Of a stretch of DNA of 64,000 nt, positions 1-8,430 are shown piece after piece (the first letter of the stretch is position 1; each line of letters starts with the position of its first letter). Location of the stretch: the NCBI RefSeq assembly GCF_039533965.1, contig NZ_BAAAUN010000001.1:2082950-2146949 (forward strand), in the 5' to 3' direction. This DNA comes from Microbacterium luteolum. Lineage in GTDB: Bacteria > Actinomycetota > Actinomycetes > Actinomycetales > Microbacteriaceae. The notes beneath the pieces were generated by a model. That model did no database searches. It was not told where the DNA came from and saw nothing but the letters and a program-made list of their open reading frames with translations. The translations under genes and the position numbers were made by a program.

Positions 1-375
1 GTGCCGCATGTTGTGGCCGATGTAGAGACGCGTCCCGGTGCGGCGGGCCGTCTCGAGCATGGCATCGGCATCGGCGAGGTCGATGGCGAGCGGCTTCTCG
101 CAGAAAACGGGCACCCCCGCCTCCAGAGCGCGGATGCTGAGCGCCGCGTGGGTGTCGTCGGGGGTGAGCACCATCACCGCGTCGACACCGGACGCGAGGA
201 GCTCGTCGAGCGAGTCCGTGACGAGCGCGTCGGGCAGCAGGGCGCTCGCGTCCTGCCTGGCACGGTCGGCGAGGTCGCAGACGGCCGTGATGCGCGACCC
301 CTTGCCGGGGCGATGCACCTCTTCCTGCAGGGTCGAGCGCGCGCCGAAGCCGATGATGCCGATCTTGAGATCCAC
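1..375 (-). CDS. Gfo/Idh/MocA-family oxidoreductase, N-terminal part (runs off the window)
   Basis: The 125 visible residues form an N-terminal Rossmann domain. GIIGFGA near residues 6-12 is the dinucleotide-binding glycine motif, and CEKPLAID at residues 92-99 carries the EKP signature of the family. These enzymes oxidise or reduce sugars and inositols with NAD(P). The GTG start at 375 is preceded by AAGGA at good spacing. The gene follows the LacI gene by 43 nt in the same direction, so it is probably the last visible gene of the sugar operon. The C-terminal substrate domain lies beyond the left edge, so the substrate cannot be judged. Confidence 0.9.
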   Translation of the reverse strand, partial: MDLKIGIIGFGARSTLQEEVHRPGKGSRITAVCDLADRARQDASALLPDALVTDSLDELLASGVDAVMVLTPDDTHAALSIRALEAGVPVFCEKPLAIDLADADAMLETARRTGTRLYIGHNMRH

Positions 376-418
376 GATGGTCCTTCTGTGAGGTGAGAGG
401 TGTGTGGGCGGGGCCGCG

Positions 419-1474
419 TCAGCGCGGCCGCGCGGTGGGGGCGTCGAGGTCCGTCGAGCCGCCGGGGAAGAGCGTCCAGGGGAAATCGTGCCGTCGCCCC
501 GGTGAGGGTTCGCTCTCGAGAGCGCGGTCGATGATGATGCTCGCCTGGCGCTCGTAGAAGTCGGTCGGGCCGACCGTCGTCAGCGTCGGCGCCACGAGGC
601 TCGCATCGGGCGTGTTGCCCACGCCCACCACGGCGACGTCGTGCGGCACTCGGAGTCCGAGCATGTGCGCGGCGTTGATCGCGGCGATGGCGGCGAAGTC
701 GGTCGTGGCGTAGATCGCGCGGGGACGGTCGTCGCGCGAGAGCAGCGTGACGGCGGCGGTGAAGGCGCTGGCCGGTGTCTCCTCGTAGGTGACGGTCCAG
801 TCCGGGTCGGGTTCGATGCCCGCCGCCGCCAGCTTCTCGAGGTAGGGCGTGTAACGCGTGACCTGCTCGGGTGCGAGGCGCACGGCACCCTCCGCGGCGA
901 TGCATCCGATCGCGGTGTGCCGCTCGAGGAGGTGGTCCATCGCGAGCTCGCATCCGGGGATGGCATCCGAGCGGATGACGTCGAAGCCGTCGGGTTCGAG
1001 CGACTCCGAGAACACCACGAGGCGCTGGCCGCGCTGCACGAGTTCCTGCAGCTTGCGCCTCGCGTCCTCGCCGAGTCCGACTCCGTCGAGATAGGCGACG
1101 TCGCTCTCGACCCGGTCGAGGGCGGCATGCCAGTCGCCGTCGGCGAGGATCAGCGTCGTGAGTCCGTGGCGGTTCGCCTCGGCGTTCACGGCGTCGGCGA
1201 CGGCCAGAGACCACGGGTCGCTGAGCAGATGCAGCGAGAGCTGCACCATGCCGCTGCGACCGGTGCGGATCGACCGCGCCGCACTGTTCGGTCGGTAGTT
1301 GAGCTCTTCCGCTGCGGCCAGCACGCGGGCGGCCGTCGCCTCGGCGACCCCGGCGCCGGTGGATCCCGATCGCCCGGAGAAGACGTACGACACGGTCGCC
1401 GTCGACACCCCCGCGCGCTCGGCCACCATGCGGAGGGTCGGTCGCCGGGGCGCCGAATGTTCGCGCTGCGCCAT
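419..1474 (-). CDS. LacI-family transcriptional regulator
   Basis: The 351-residue protein has an N-terminal LacI helix-turn-helix (VAERAGVSTATVSYVFSG, about residues 17-34), a hinge helix ending near RPNSAARSIR, and a periplasmic-binding-like effector domain. It starts 3 nt after the permease stop, so it is translated as part of the sugar-transport operon. It probably represses that operon in response to the transported sugar. The likely operator is the CGTTTA-N4-TAAACG repeat in front of the binding-protein gene. The effector is unknown. Confidence 0.93.
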   Translation of the reverse strand: MAQREHSAPRRPTLRMVAERAGVSTATVSYVFSGRSGSTGAGVAEATAARVLAAAEELNYRPNSAARSIRTGRSGMVQLSLHLLSDPWSLAVADAVNAEANRHGLTTLILADGDWHAALDRVESDVAYLDGVGLGEDARRKLQELVQRGQRLVVFSESLEPDGFDVIRSDAIPGCELAMDHLLERHTAIGCIAAEGAVRLAPEQVTRYTPYLEKLAAAGIEPDPDWTVTYEETPASAFTAAVTLLSRDDRPRAIYATTDFAAIAAINAAHMLGLRVPHDVAVVGVGNTPDASLVAPTLTTVGPTDFYERQASIIIDRALESEPSPGRRHDFPWTLFPGGSTDLDAPTARPR

Positions 1475-1477
1475 GAT

Positions 1478-2368
1478 TCAGCCTTTCGATCCGCTGAAGG
1501 CGATGCCCTGGATGAACTGCCGCTGCAGGATCATGAACGTCACCAGCATCGGCAGCGTCGCCAGGAGCGCTCCGGCCATCAGCACGGGGTAGTCGGTGCC
1601 GTGCAGACCGACCAGCTGGGAGAGCCCGACGGACAGCGGCATCTTCGCCGGATCGGTCGTCACGATCAGCGGCCAGAGGAGGTCGTTCCACGACCAGAGC
1701 ACAGTGAACACCACGAGAGCGATGATGCCAGGCTTCGCGAGCGGAACCATGATGCGCCAGAAGGTCTGCCACGGATTCGCCCCGTCGATGCGCGCCGCCT
1801 CTTCGAGCTCGGCCGGCATCGACAGGAAGAACTGCCGCATCAGGAACGTGCCGAACGCGCTGAAGATGCCGGGCACGATCAGCGCCTGCAGGGTGTTCAG
1901 CCAGCCGAGCGCCTGGATGATCTCGTACTGCGGCAGCAGGTACAGCTGCGACGGCACCATCAGGACCGAGAGGAAGAGCACGAAGAGGGCGTTGCGTCCG
2001 GGGAACGGGATGCGCGCGAACGCGTACCCGGCCATCGTGCACAGCAGCACCTGACCGACCGTGCGTCCGACGGTGAGCCACACCGAGTTGAGGAACATCT
2101 GGGCGAACGGCATCGACTCGAAGACCTCGGCGAAGTTCGTGAAGACCCATTCGCGCGGCAGCAGGCTCGGCGGCACCTGCACGGAGTCGGACAGCGTCTT
2201 GAACGAGGTGAGCAGCTGCCAGAGGAAGGGGAAGACCATCAGCACCGCGCCGATGAGGAGCACGAGATGCACGACCCAGAGGCCGCGGTTCTTCGTGCGG
2301 CCGGCACCGGCGCCTTCGCGTCGGGAGGCGCCGACGATGGCACGCGTGTCGAGCGAGACGTCACTCAT
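1478..2368 (-). CDS. CUT1 carbohydrate ABC transporter permease (MalG type)
   Basis: This 296-residue inner-membrane protein has about six transmembrane segments. Its cytoplasmic coupling loop EEAARIDGANPWQTFWRI is the EAA motif that docks the ATPase. It overlaps the upstream permease by 8 nt. It should form the channel with that partner and receive sugar from the lipoprotein encoded at 3325-4596. No ATP-binding gene lies in the operon, so a shared MsiK-like ATPase elsewhere is presumably used (inference). Confidence 0.93.
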   Translation of the reverse strand: MSDVSLDTRAIVGASRREGAGAGRTKNRGLWVVHLVLLIGAVLMVFPFLWQLLTSFKTLSDSVQVPPSLLPREWVFTNFAEVFESMPFAQMFLNSVWLTVGRTVGQVLLCTMAGYAFARIPFPGRNALFVLFLSVLMVPSQLYLLPQYEIIQALGWLNTLQALIVPGIFSAFGTFLMRQFFLSMPAELEEAARIDGANPWQTFWRIMVPLAKPGIIALVVFTVLWSWNDLLWPLIVTTDPAKMPLSVGLSQLVGLHGTDYPVLMAGALLATLPMLVTFMILQRQFIQGIAFSGSKG

Positions 2369-3320
2369 AGTGCACCCACTTCTTCTGCAGACGGAACTGG
2401 ACGACGGTGAGCAGCAGGATGATCACGAGCAGGAGGAAGGCGACGGCGGCCGCGTAGCCGCGGTCGTTGTCGAGGAAGCCCGCTTCGTAGAACAGGTAGA
2501 CCACGGTGCGGGTGTTCGGCATCGCGGGGTTGCTGCGGCCGAGCATCATGTAGATGAGGTCGAACACCTGCAGCGCGCCGATCACGCTGATCACGCTGAC
2601 GAAGAAGATCGACGGCGACAGCAGCGGGATCGTGATCGAGAAGAACTTGCGCACGGGTCCGGCGCCGTCGAGGTCGGCGGCCTCCATGATCGTGTCGGGG
2701 ATGCCCTGCAGCCCCGCGAGGAAGATGACGATGTTCGTGCCGAGGCCGGCCCAGATGCCCACGACCGCGATCGCGATGAGCGCGGTGCTCGGGTCGGTGA
2801 GCCAGCTGCGACCGTCGATGCCGACGGCACCGAGCGCCGCGTTGAGCACGCCGTAATCGCCGTTGTAGATCATCCGCCACACCAGCGCGATCGCCGCGGG
2901 CATCGTGACCACGGGGATGAAGTAGAGGGTGCGGTAGACGCTGCGGCCCTTGAGCCCTGTCGTGTTCAGGAGTGCGGCGATCGCCACGGCGAGAGGGATG
3001 CCGATCAGGGCGATCACCGTGTAGAGCGCGGTGTTGCGCAGCGCGCCGATCAGCTCGGCATCCTGGAAAAGGCGGGTGTAGTTCTCGATGCCGACCCACT
3101 CCGAGCCGCCGAACGGCCCGGACCTGGTGAACGAGATGATCAGGGTGCGCACTGTCGGCCACAGGTAGAAGGCGGTGATCCCCAGGGCCGTGGGGCCGAG
3201 GAAGACCAGCGCCCACCACGGGGAGGCGCCGGGGTTGCGCCGGCGGCGGCGGATGCCGGGGCGCGGGGCCTCCGGCATCCGCTCTGCCGAGGCGCGCGGG
3301 GGTGACGCGACGACGATCAT
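2361..3320 (-). CDS. CUT1 carbohydrate ABC transporter permease (MalF type)
   Basis: This 319-residue permease starts at the ATG at 3320, which has an AGGAG Shine-Dalgarno and lies 4 nt after the binding-protein stop. A longer open frame to 3530 runs inside the binding-protein gene and is not used. An Arg-rich cytoplasmic N terminus precedes about six membrane helices. The EAA loop reads MEAADLDGAGPVRKFFSI. It pairs with the MalG-type permease at 1478-2368. Confidence 0.92.
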   Translation of the reverse strand: MIVVASPPRASAERMPEAPRPGIRRRRRNPGASPWWALVFLGPTALGITAFYLWPTVRTLIISFTRSGPFGGSEWVGIENYTRLFQDAELIGALRNTALYTVIALIGIPLAVAIAALLNTTGLKGRSVYRTLYFIPVVTMPAAIALVWRMIYNGDYGVLNAALGAVGIDGRSWLTDPSTALIAIAVVGIWAGLGTNIVIFLAGLQGIPDTIMEAADLDGAGPVRKFFSITIPLLSPSIFFVSVISVIGALQVFDLIYMMLGRSNPAMPNTRTVVYLFYEAGFLDNDRGYAAAVAFLLLVIILLLTVVQFRLQKKWVHYE

Positions 3321-3324
3321 GGGA

Positions 3325-4596
3325 TCACTCCTGTTCGGCGTCCAGGGCCGCCTGCATCTGCTCGGCGAGGTCCTGGAGGCCGTCCTTCGGCGAGACCGCG
3401 CCCGACCAGACCTGAGACAGCACTTCGCTCTCGATGCTCGTCCAGGCGGACGTGTTCTTCGACACCGGGTAGGGCACTGCCGTGTCGAGCGCGTCGATGT
3501 AGACCTGCAGGTCGTACTGCGGCAGTGCATCCACCCAGGCCTGCTGCGTGCCGTTGAAGGCGGGGATGACGGTGCCCGTCTCGGCCTGGATCTTCGCCGC
3601 CTGCTCTCCGGACGCGAAGGCGGCGAAGGCCTTCGCCTCTTCGAGGTGCGGGCTCTTCGCGTTGGCGACGTTGGCCAACCCGTGGATCACGCTCTGGTTC
3701 CCCTCGGGTCCCGCCGAGAGCGGAGCCACGTTCACGGAGCCGCCGATGTCCGCGTTGTCCGCGTAGGCTCCGGCAGCCCACGACCCGTTCTGGAACATCG
3801 CGACCTTGCCCGAGAGGAAGAAGTCCTCCGGGTTGGTGTCGGTGAGCTGCTGCGCGGTCGGCGATGAACCGCTGGCGATGAGATCCGTCCACAGTTCGAT
3901 GCCTTCGAGCGCCTCGCCCGACCCGTATCCGCTCTCGGTGCCGTCGGCGGAGACGACCTCGCCACCCGCCTGAGCGATCGAGTTGTAGTAGTTCTCCTGG
4001 CCGTACTGGCTCGCGGCGATCCCGTACTGGCCCTTCGCCGGATCCGTCAGCTTCTTCGCCGCGTCCTTGAGGTCATCCCACGTCCAGTCAGCGGTCGGAT
4101 ACTCGACTCCGGCGGCGTCGAAGAGCGCGGTGTTGTACCAGAGCGCGACGGTGTCGAAGTCCTTGGGTGCGCCGTAGAGCTTGCCGTCGAAGGTGTAGAG
4201 CTCGGCGAGGGCCTCCGGGTAGTCAGCGGGGTCGATGGCGGAGTCGTCGAGCGGAGCCAGCTGGCCGTTCGACGCGTAGAGCTGGAAGTTCGGGCCGTTC
4301 ATCCAGAAAACGTCCGCGGCCGCTCCGCCGCTCGCCGCCGTCTGCAGCTTGGTCCAGTACTCCTTGGTCGGAGTGACCTGGATGTCGATCGTGACGTTCG
4401 GGTTCTCTTCGGTGAACGCCGCGGCGATGTCTTCCATCGCCGGCTTCTGGTTCTCGTCCCAGATGGCGTAGCTGAGGGTGACGTCGCCGCCGGACGACCC
4501 CTCGCCGGACGGCGTGGACGAGCAGGCGCTCAGGGCGAGGACGGCGGCCGCGGTGGCGGCCAGGGCGCCGAAGGCGCGGAGGGAGGTGCAGGGCAT
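3325..4596 (-). CDS. Extracellular sugar-binding lipoprotein of an ABC transporter
   Basis: This 423-residue family-1 solute-binding protein has a lipoprotein signal ending LALSAC, with the lipidated Cys at residue 25. A Ser/Gly-rich linker follows, then the two-lobed binding fold. AAAGGAG sits just upstream of the ATG. As first gene of the operon it feeds sugar to the permeases at 2361-3320 and 1478-2368. An inverted repeat resembling a LacI operator lies about 60 nt upstream. The ligand cannot be told from sequence; an oligosaccharide is likely. Confidence 0.93.
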   Translation of the reverse strand: MPCTSLRAFGALAATAAAVLALSACSSTPSGEGSSGGDVTLSYAIWDENQKPAMEDIAAAFTEENPNVTIDIQVTPTKEYWTKLQTAASGGAAADVFWMNGPNFQLYASNGQLAPLDDSAIDPADYPEALAELYTFDGKLYGAPKDFDTVALWYNTALFDAAGVEYPTADWTWDDLKDAAKKLTDPAKGQYGIAASQYGQENYYNSIAQAGGEVVSADGTESGYGSGEALEGIELWTDLIASGSSPTAQQLTDTNPEDFFLSGKVAMFQNGSWAAGAYADNADIGGSVNVAPLSAGPEGNQSVIHGLANVANAKSPHLEEAKAFAAFASGEQAAKIQAETGTVIPAFNGTQQAWVDALPQYDLQVYIDALDTAVPYPVSKNTSAWTSIESEVLSQVWSGAVSPKDGLQDLAEQMQAALDAEQE

Positions 4597-4652
4597 CGGT
4601 GTCTCCTTTGACAGTTTCTGCGTCGTGATGCAGGGGGAAAGCGCGTGTTAAC

Positions 4653-4668
4653 CGTTTAGCGTTAAACG
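4653..4668. promoter_or_regulatory. Putative LacI-family operator, CGTTTA-N4-TAAACG
   Basis: This is a perfect 6-bp inverted repeat with a 4-nt spacer (GCGT) in the only intergenic space before the sugar operon. It lies 57 nt upstream of the binding-protein ATG. CG-centred inverted repeats of this size are typical LacI-family sites, and the operon encodes a LacI protein at 419-1474. Binding is inferred. Confidence 0.6.
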
Positions 4669-4732
4669 ATTAGCACGACGATAACCCGGATGCCGGGCAG
4701 AGCGCAACCGTCAATTCGGAGAGCAGCTCTCG

Positions 4733-5092
4733 TCAGATCGAAGCGCCGAGAGCCAGCCCGAGTCCCGCCGCGACGAGTCCGAGCAGCAGCATCCCGATCG
4801 CGTTGAGGACGGATGCCGGACGCTCCCCGTCGCGCCACAGGGCGACGGTGTCGAGCATGGCGGTGCTGAACGTCGTGTATCCGCCGAGGAGCCCGGCCCC
4901 GAGGAGGAACGCGGCATCCGGCAGCGCGGTCGTGACGACACCGAGGGCGAAGGAGCCCGTGATGTTCACCAGCAGGATGCCCCACGGGAAGCGGCGCCCG
5001 GCGACGTGGGCGACTCCGAGGTCGGCGAGATAACGCAGCACCGCCCCGAGTCCGCCGGCGAGCGCAGCACCGAGGAAGAGCAGCGGACTCAC
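4733..5092 (-). CDS. crcB: Fluoride channel FluC/CrcB, second subunit
   Basis: This 119-residue protein has four predicted membrane helices and the family signature GGYTTFSTAM near the middle. FluC channels are dual-topology dimers that expel fluoride. Gram-positive bacteria often encode two dissimilar subunits in tandem, as here. The GTG start at 5092 overlaps the TGA of the first subunit (GTGA), which implies translational coupling. A much longer open frame in the same phase extends through crcB1 into the next gene and is not real. Confidence 0.9.
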   Translation of the reverse strand: MSPLLFLGAALAGGLGAVLRYLADLGVAHVAGRRFPWGILLVNITGSFALGVVTTALPDAAFLLGAGLLGGYTTFSTAMLDTVALWRDGERPASVLNAIGMLLLGLVAAGLGLALGASI

Positions 5093-5496
5093 GACGCCGC
5101 CCCTGAGGCCGGGCGGGGTCGACCGATGCGCAGCCCCAGCGCGGCGGCGCCGAGGCCGAGCGCGAGAGTTCCGGCGGCGTAGGCGGTCGCGACGAGCGGA
5201 GCATCCGCCCACAGCGACACCGTTCCGGTCATGAAGGCGCTGTACGTCGTGAACCCGCCGAGCACGCCGGTGCCGAGCAGCAGGCGGAGATCGGCAGCAG
5301 CGGTCTCCCCGCGCCTGTCGAGGGGGCGCGCCACCAGCACACCGATCAGCAGAGCGCCGACGACGTTCGCGAGCAGCACCGCGATCGGGAAGCCGCCCGC
5401 ATCCGGGATGACGAGTCCGAGACCCAGCCTCGCCGCGGTGCCGACCGTGCCGCCGAGGGCGACGAGCAGGACGCGGCGGAGGTTCACTTTCGTCAC
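5089..5496 (-). CDS. crcB: Fluoride channel FluC/CrcB, first subunit
   Basis: This 135-residue protein has four hydrophobic segments and the motif GGFTTYSAFM. An Asn in LLANVVGALLIG matches the conserved pore-helix region. It starts with GTG at 5496 and is coupled to the second crcB. I looked for a fluoride riboswitch in the roughly 75-nt gap to the divergent oxidoreductase and did not recognise one. The pair probably forms a heterodimeric fluoride exporter. Confidence 0.9.
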   Translation of the reverse strand: MTKVNLRRVLLVALGGTVGTAARLGLGLVIPDAGGFPIAVLLANVVGALLIGVLVARPLDRRGETAAADLRLLLGTGVLGGFTTYSAFMTGTVSLWADAPLVATAYAAGTLALGLGAAALGLRIGRPRPASGAAS

Positions 5497-5573
5497 TGTA
5501 GTCGCCTCTGGCAGCGCGGCGCCCCGATGTCAAGGCAGTGGGACCCGCGCCGCCGAGGGCGTTGACTGAACGC

Positions 5574-7103
5574 ATGAATCCGCTCTGGAAGATCGACACG
5601 TCCCCGCTCCTCGGCTCGCCGCTCGAGCCGGGCGCCCAGCACGACGTGGTCATCGTGGGAGCGGGGATCACCGGCCTGACCACCGCGGTGATGCTCACCC
5701 GCGCCGGGCTCGATGTGGCCGTGATCGAATCCGGCGACATCGCCGAGCTCGCGACGGGCGGGAACACCGGCAAGCTCTCGCTGCTGCAGGGCAAGCGGCT
5801 CGCGGAGATCCGCCGCCACCACCCTGCCGCGCTCGTGCGCGCCTACGTCGACGCCAACCGCCAGGGCATGGAGTGGCTGCTCGCGTTCGCCGAGACCGCG
5901 GGAGTCCCGTACACCTGGCGCCCCGACCATTCCTACGCGCAGACACCGGACGGACTCGAGACGCTGCGGGCACAGCACGCGGCCGCCCGCGAGGCGGGGC
6001 TCGCGACGAGGATGCTGACCCCCGGCGACCTGGACGCGGCCCCGTTCCCGGCCGCCGGCGCCGTCGCGCTCGACGACCAGGTGACGATCGACCCCGTGAC
6101 CGTCACGCGCGCCCTCGCCGGCGAGTTCCTCGAGGAGGGCGGGACGCTGCACACCGGCATCCGCGCCACCGGTGTGCACGCACTCCCCTCGCCGCGCGTC
6201 GAGACGGCGGACGGACCGGTCTTCGCCGACCACATCGTGCTCGCCACCGGAAGCCCGATCCTCGACCGCGGCCTCTACTTCACCAAGACCAGCGGAATGC
6301 GGTCGTACTGCGTCTCGTTCCGGGTGCCCGGCGAGGTGCCGACCGGCACCTTCCTCTCGGTCGACGGTTCGACCCGCTCCATCCGCCCCGTGTCGGAGAC
6401 CGACGGGCCGGCCGACACGGCGCAGCTCGTCGTCGGCGGCAACGGCCACCCGGTCGGACGCTCGGACAGCGAGGCCGCCGCGATCGACGACCTGGTCTCG
6501 TGGACCGCGCAGCACTTCCCCGGCGCGGAGGAGACGCACCGCTGGTCGGCGCAGGACTACACGTCGCACAACCAGATCCCGTTCGTGGGAGCGATGCCCC
6601 GCGGGCTCGGCGCGATCCGCTTCGCCACCGGCTACGCGAAATGGGGACTCTCGAACGCTCCGGCCGCCGCGCTGCGGCTGACCGCCGAGATCCTCGGCAC
6701 GGGCTGGCGCGACCGGCCGCGCTGGATGAACGCGATCGCCACGCGACTGACCGTGCCGGCCGATCTCGCGAAGGGCGCCGTCGAGGGCGCCAAGGTCGCG
6801 GCGGCGGCCGCCTCCGGGTGGGTGGGGGCCGAATCACGATCGGTCCCGGTTCCGCGTCCCGAAGAGGGCAGCGGGGTGCGTGCCAACCGGGCCGGAGTCC
6901 CGGTCGGGATCTCGACCGTCGACGGCGTCACGCGCGCCGTCTCCGCGGTGTGCACGCATCTCGGCGGGGTGCTGGAGTGGAACGATGCCGAGTGCACGTG
7001 GGACTGCCCGCTGCACGCCTCGCGCTTCGCTCCCGACGGCACGCGCATCGAAGGCCCGGCGCTCAAGGACCTCCCGGAGCTGCCCCGCGTGGGCAGCAGC
7101 TGA
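5574..7103 (+). CDS. FAD-dependent oxidoreductase with C-terminal Rieske domain
   Basis: The 509-residue protein begins with a DAO-type FAD-binding fold (VVIVGAGITG near residue 25). It ends in a Rieske [2Fe-2S] domain with CTHLGG and CPLHASRF supplying the two Cys and two His ligands at about residues 460-485. This architecture matches YhfW-like proteins, whose physiological substrate is unclear. The domains suggest electron transfer between a flavin amine/hydroxy-acid site and the cluster. The ATG at 5574 was chosen because the glycine motif then lies at the usual distance. It ends 9 nt from the convergent nitroreductase. Confidence 0.92.
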   Translation: MNPLWKIDTSPLLGSPLEPGAQHDVVIVGAGITGLTTAVMLTRAGLDVAVIESGDIAELATGGNTGKLSLLQGKRLAEIRRHHPAALVRAYVDANRQGMEWLLAFAETAGVPYTWRPDHSYAQTPDGLETLRAQHAAAREAGLATRMLTPGDLDAAPFPAAGAVALDDQVTIDPVTVTRALAGEFLEEGGTLHTGIRATGVHALPSPRVETADGPVFADHIVLATGSPILDRGLYFTKTSGMRSYCVSFRVPGEVPTGTFLSVDGSTRSIRPVSETDGPADTAQLVVGGNGHPVGRSDSEAAAIDDLVSWTAQHFPGAEETHRWSAQDYTSHNQIPFVGAMPRGLGAIRFATGYAKWGLSNAPAAALRLTAEILGTGWRDRPRWMNAIATRLTVPADLAKGAVEGAKVAAAAASGWVGAESRSVPVPRPEEGSGVRANRAGVPVGISTVDGVTRAVSAVCTHLGGVLEWNDAECTWDCPLHASRFAPDGTRIEGPALKDLPELPRVGSS

Positions 7104-7112
7104 CGCCCGACG

Positions 7113-7928
7113 TCACGCCTCGTGCGGGAGTGTCGGCGCGTCATCCCAGCCCTGCTGGGGAACCTCGCAGTTCTCGCGGAACACGTACTGCGAGGCGAGC
7201 TTGCGCTGACTGCTCGACCAGTCGATCGCCGGGCGGCGCTGGTCCGGCGGCAGGTAGCCGAGCCGGTACACGGCCATCAGCTCGAGGTCGTCGGGCACCT
7301 TCAGCAGGCTGATGATCTCCTCCCACCGACCGGGCACCTCCATCGGGAAGGAGATGAACTGGATGCCCATGCCGAGCTCGACCGTGGTGAGCCAGATGTT
7401 CTCCATCGCCGCGCCCATGCTGAACACCGAGTAGAACGACGAGAGCTGGCCGGGGCGGTACTCGCTGCGATCGAGCATGACCCCCAGAAGCAGGGGCGAC
7501 CCCGCGACGAGCTTCCGGTTCTCCGATCCCAGTGTCTTCGGCACACCGAACGTGTTCATCAGTGTCTGCCCGCGCTTGGTGAAGACCTGGCTGGTGAAGG
7601 GCCGGAGCGCGGCGGGCAGCTTGTCGAACAGCATCCCGCTGCGCTTCTCCTCCATCTCGGCCTCGCTGAAGCGGAAGTACGGCTTGTACCGCTCGAAGAA
7701 GGTGCCGTTCGACATCGCCTCGGTCATGCTCTCGCCTGAGATGCGCGCGATCTGCTCGATGGTGTCGCGACTCTCGATCACGACGAATCTCCAGGGCTGG
7801 CTGTTCAGCTGCGAGGGAGCGCGTCCCGCCGCTTCCAGCAGCAGGCGCTGGTGCTCCTCGGAGACCGGGTCCGGCAGGAGCGGCCCGTTCGTGGTCTTGC
7901 GGCGGCGGATGGCGTCGAGCAGTTCCAT
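7113..7928 (-). CDS. Nitroreductase-family protein
   Basis: The 271-residue flavoprotein of the nitroreductase fold starts [13 protein letters not shown], an FMN-phosphate-binding Arg cluster. [15 protein letters not shown] is the typical second segment and GAAMENIWL lies in the dimer-interface helix. It probably reduces a small electrophile with NAD(P)H. GGAAG precedes the ATG. The membrane-protein gene at 7933-8310 lies directly upstream with 4 nt between them, so the two probably share a transcript. The substrate is unknown. Confidence 0.88.
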   Translation of the reverse strand: MELLDAIRRRKTTNGPLLPDPVSEEHQRLLLEAAGRAPSQLNSQPWRFVVIESRDTIEQIARISGESMTEAMSNGTFFERYKPYFRFSEAEMEEKRSGMLFDKLPAALRPFTSQVFTKRGQTLMNTFGVPKTLGSENRKLVAGSPLLLGVMLDRSEYRPGQLSSFYSVFSMGAAMENIWLTTVELGMGIQFISFPMEVPGRWEEIISLLKVPDDLELMAVYRLGYLPPDQRRPAIDWSSSQRKLASQYVFRENCEVPQQGWDDAPTLPHEA

Positions 7929-7932
7929 GCGT

Positions 7933-8310
7933 TCACTTCCGGTCGGAGGGCAGGAGCGAGCACACGAGGCCCGCGAGGAGGAAGGGCGCGGCGGCGAGCG
8001 CGACGAGCGGATGCCGACGGCTGTGCGTTCCGAGGTACGGGATCGCGGCGAGCGGCGCGGCGGCGGGCGCGAGCAGCAGGGCTGCGCGACGGCTCGCTCC
8101 GCGCGGTCTCGCCCAGAACAGCCCGCCGGCCGCAGCGGCTGCTGTCGTCGCGCACGTCGCGATGTAGAGCGCGTGGTGCACCCACCGGAATTCGGAGGTG
8201 TCGACGGCCCGGGTCGCGACAGCCGTGCCGAGGGCGGCGTTGGCGGTGTACGCGATCGCCGCGGCGACGAACAGCGGCGCAGCGTTGCTGCGCTGCGCCC
8301 GTTGCCTCAT
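7933..8310 (-). CDS. Small membrane protein of unknown function
   Basis: This 125-residue protein has three to four hydrophobic segments ([68 protein letters not shown]). I do not recognise a family. The ATG at 8310 was chosen over an upstream one at 8406 because TATGGT lies exactly 6 nt before it, which fits a leaderless start, and the longer form would read through the palindrome at 8363-8415. It is probably co-transcribed with the nitroreductase. Confidence 0.7.
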   Translation of the reverse strand: MRQRAQRSNAAPLFVAAAIAYTANAALGTAVATRAVDTSEFRWVHHALYIATCATTAAAAAGGLFWARPRGASRRAALLLAPAAAPLAAIPYLGTHSRRHPLVALAAAPFLLAGLVCSLLPSDRK

Positions 8311-8316
8311 GTCCCG

Positions 8317-8322
8317 ACCATA
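8317..8322 (-). promoter_or_regulatory. -10-like hexamer TATGGT, leaderless start of the 8310 gene
   Basis: TATGGT ends 6 nt before the ATG at 8310 and no Shine-Dalgarno is present. Transcription would begin at or next to the start codon. Confidence 0.5.
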
Positions 8323-8340
8323 CGCCCCACCTCCCGGTGC

Positions 8341-8420
8341 CGAGCCACCCCCTTGCGTGCCAGCGGCCCCTTTGCGTACGACCACAACGGGGTGGCTCGT
8401 ACGCAAAGGGGCCGCGGGTG
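8341..8420. repeat. Intergenic palindrome, family A (CCCCTTTGCG type)
   Basis: Arms 8363-8381 and 8397-8415 are perfect 19-bp inverted repeats around a 15-nt loop. The flanks (8341-8362) repeat the same words in degenerate form. Two related elements sit at 32258-32330 and 56501-56580. It lies between two minus-strand genes and could stop transcription from the MerR gene, although no U-tract follows the stem. Confidence 0.8.
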
Positions 8421-8430
8421 GGACGAAGCG

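Noticed and set aside
174..2150. A 658-codon open frame on the minus strand
   Set aside because: It is the wrong phase of the permease, LacI and oxidoreductase genes. Its product is Arg/Pro/His-rich without motifs.
641..2410. A 589-codon open frame on the plus strand
   Set aside because: It runs antisense through the LacI and permease genes and has no recognisable domain.
5497..5573. Fluoride riboswitch upstream of crcB
   Set aside because: I looked for the conserved GGCGAUG-type pseudoknot elements on the minus strand and did not find them.
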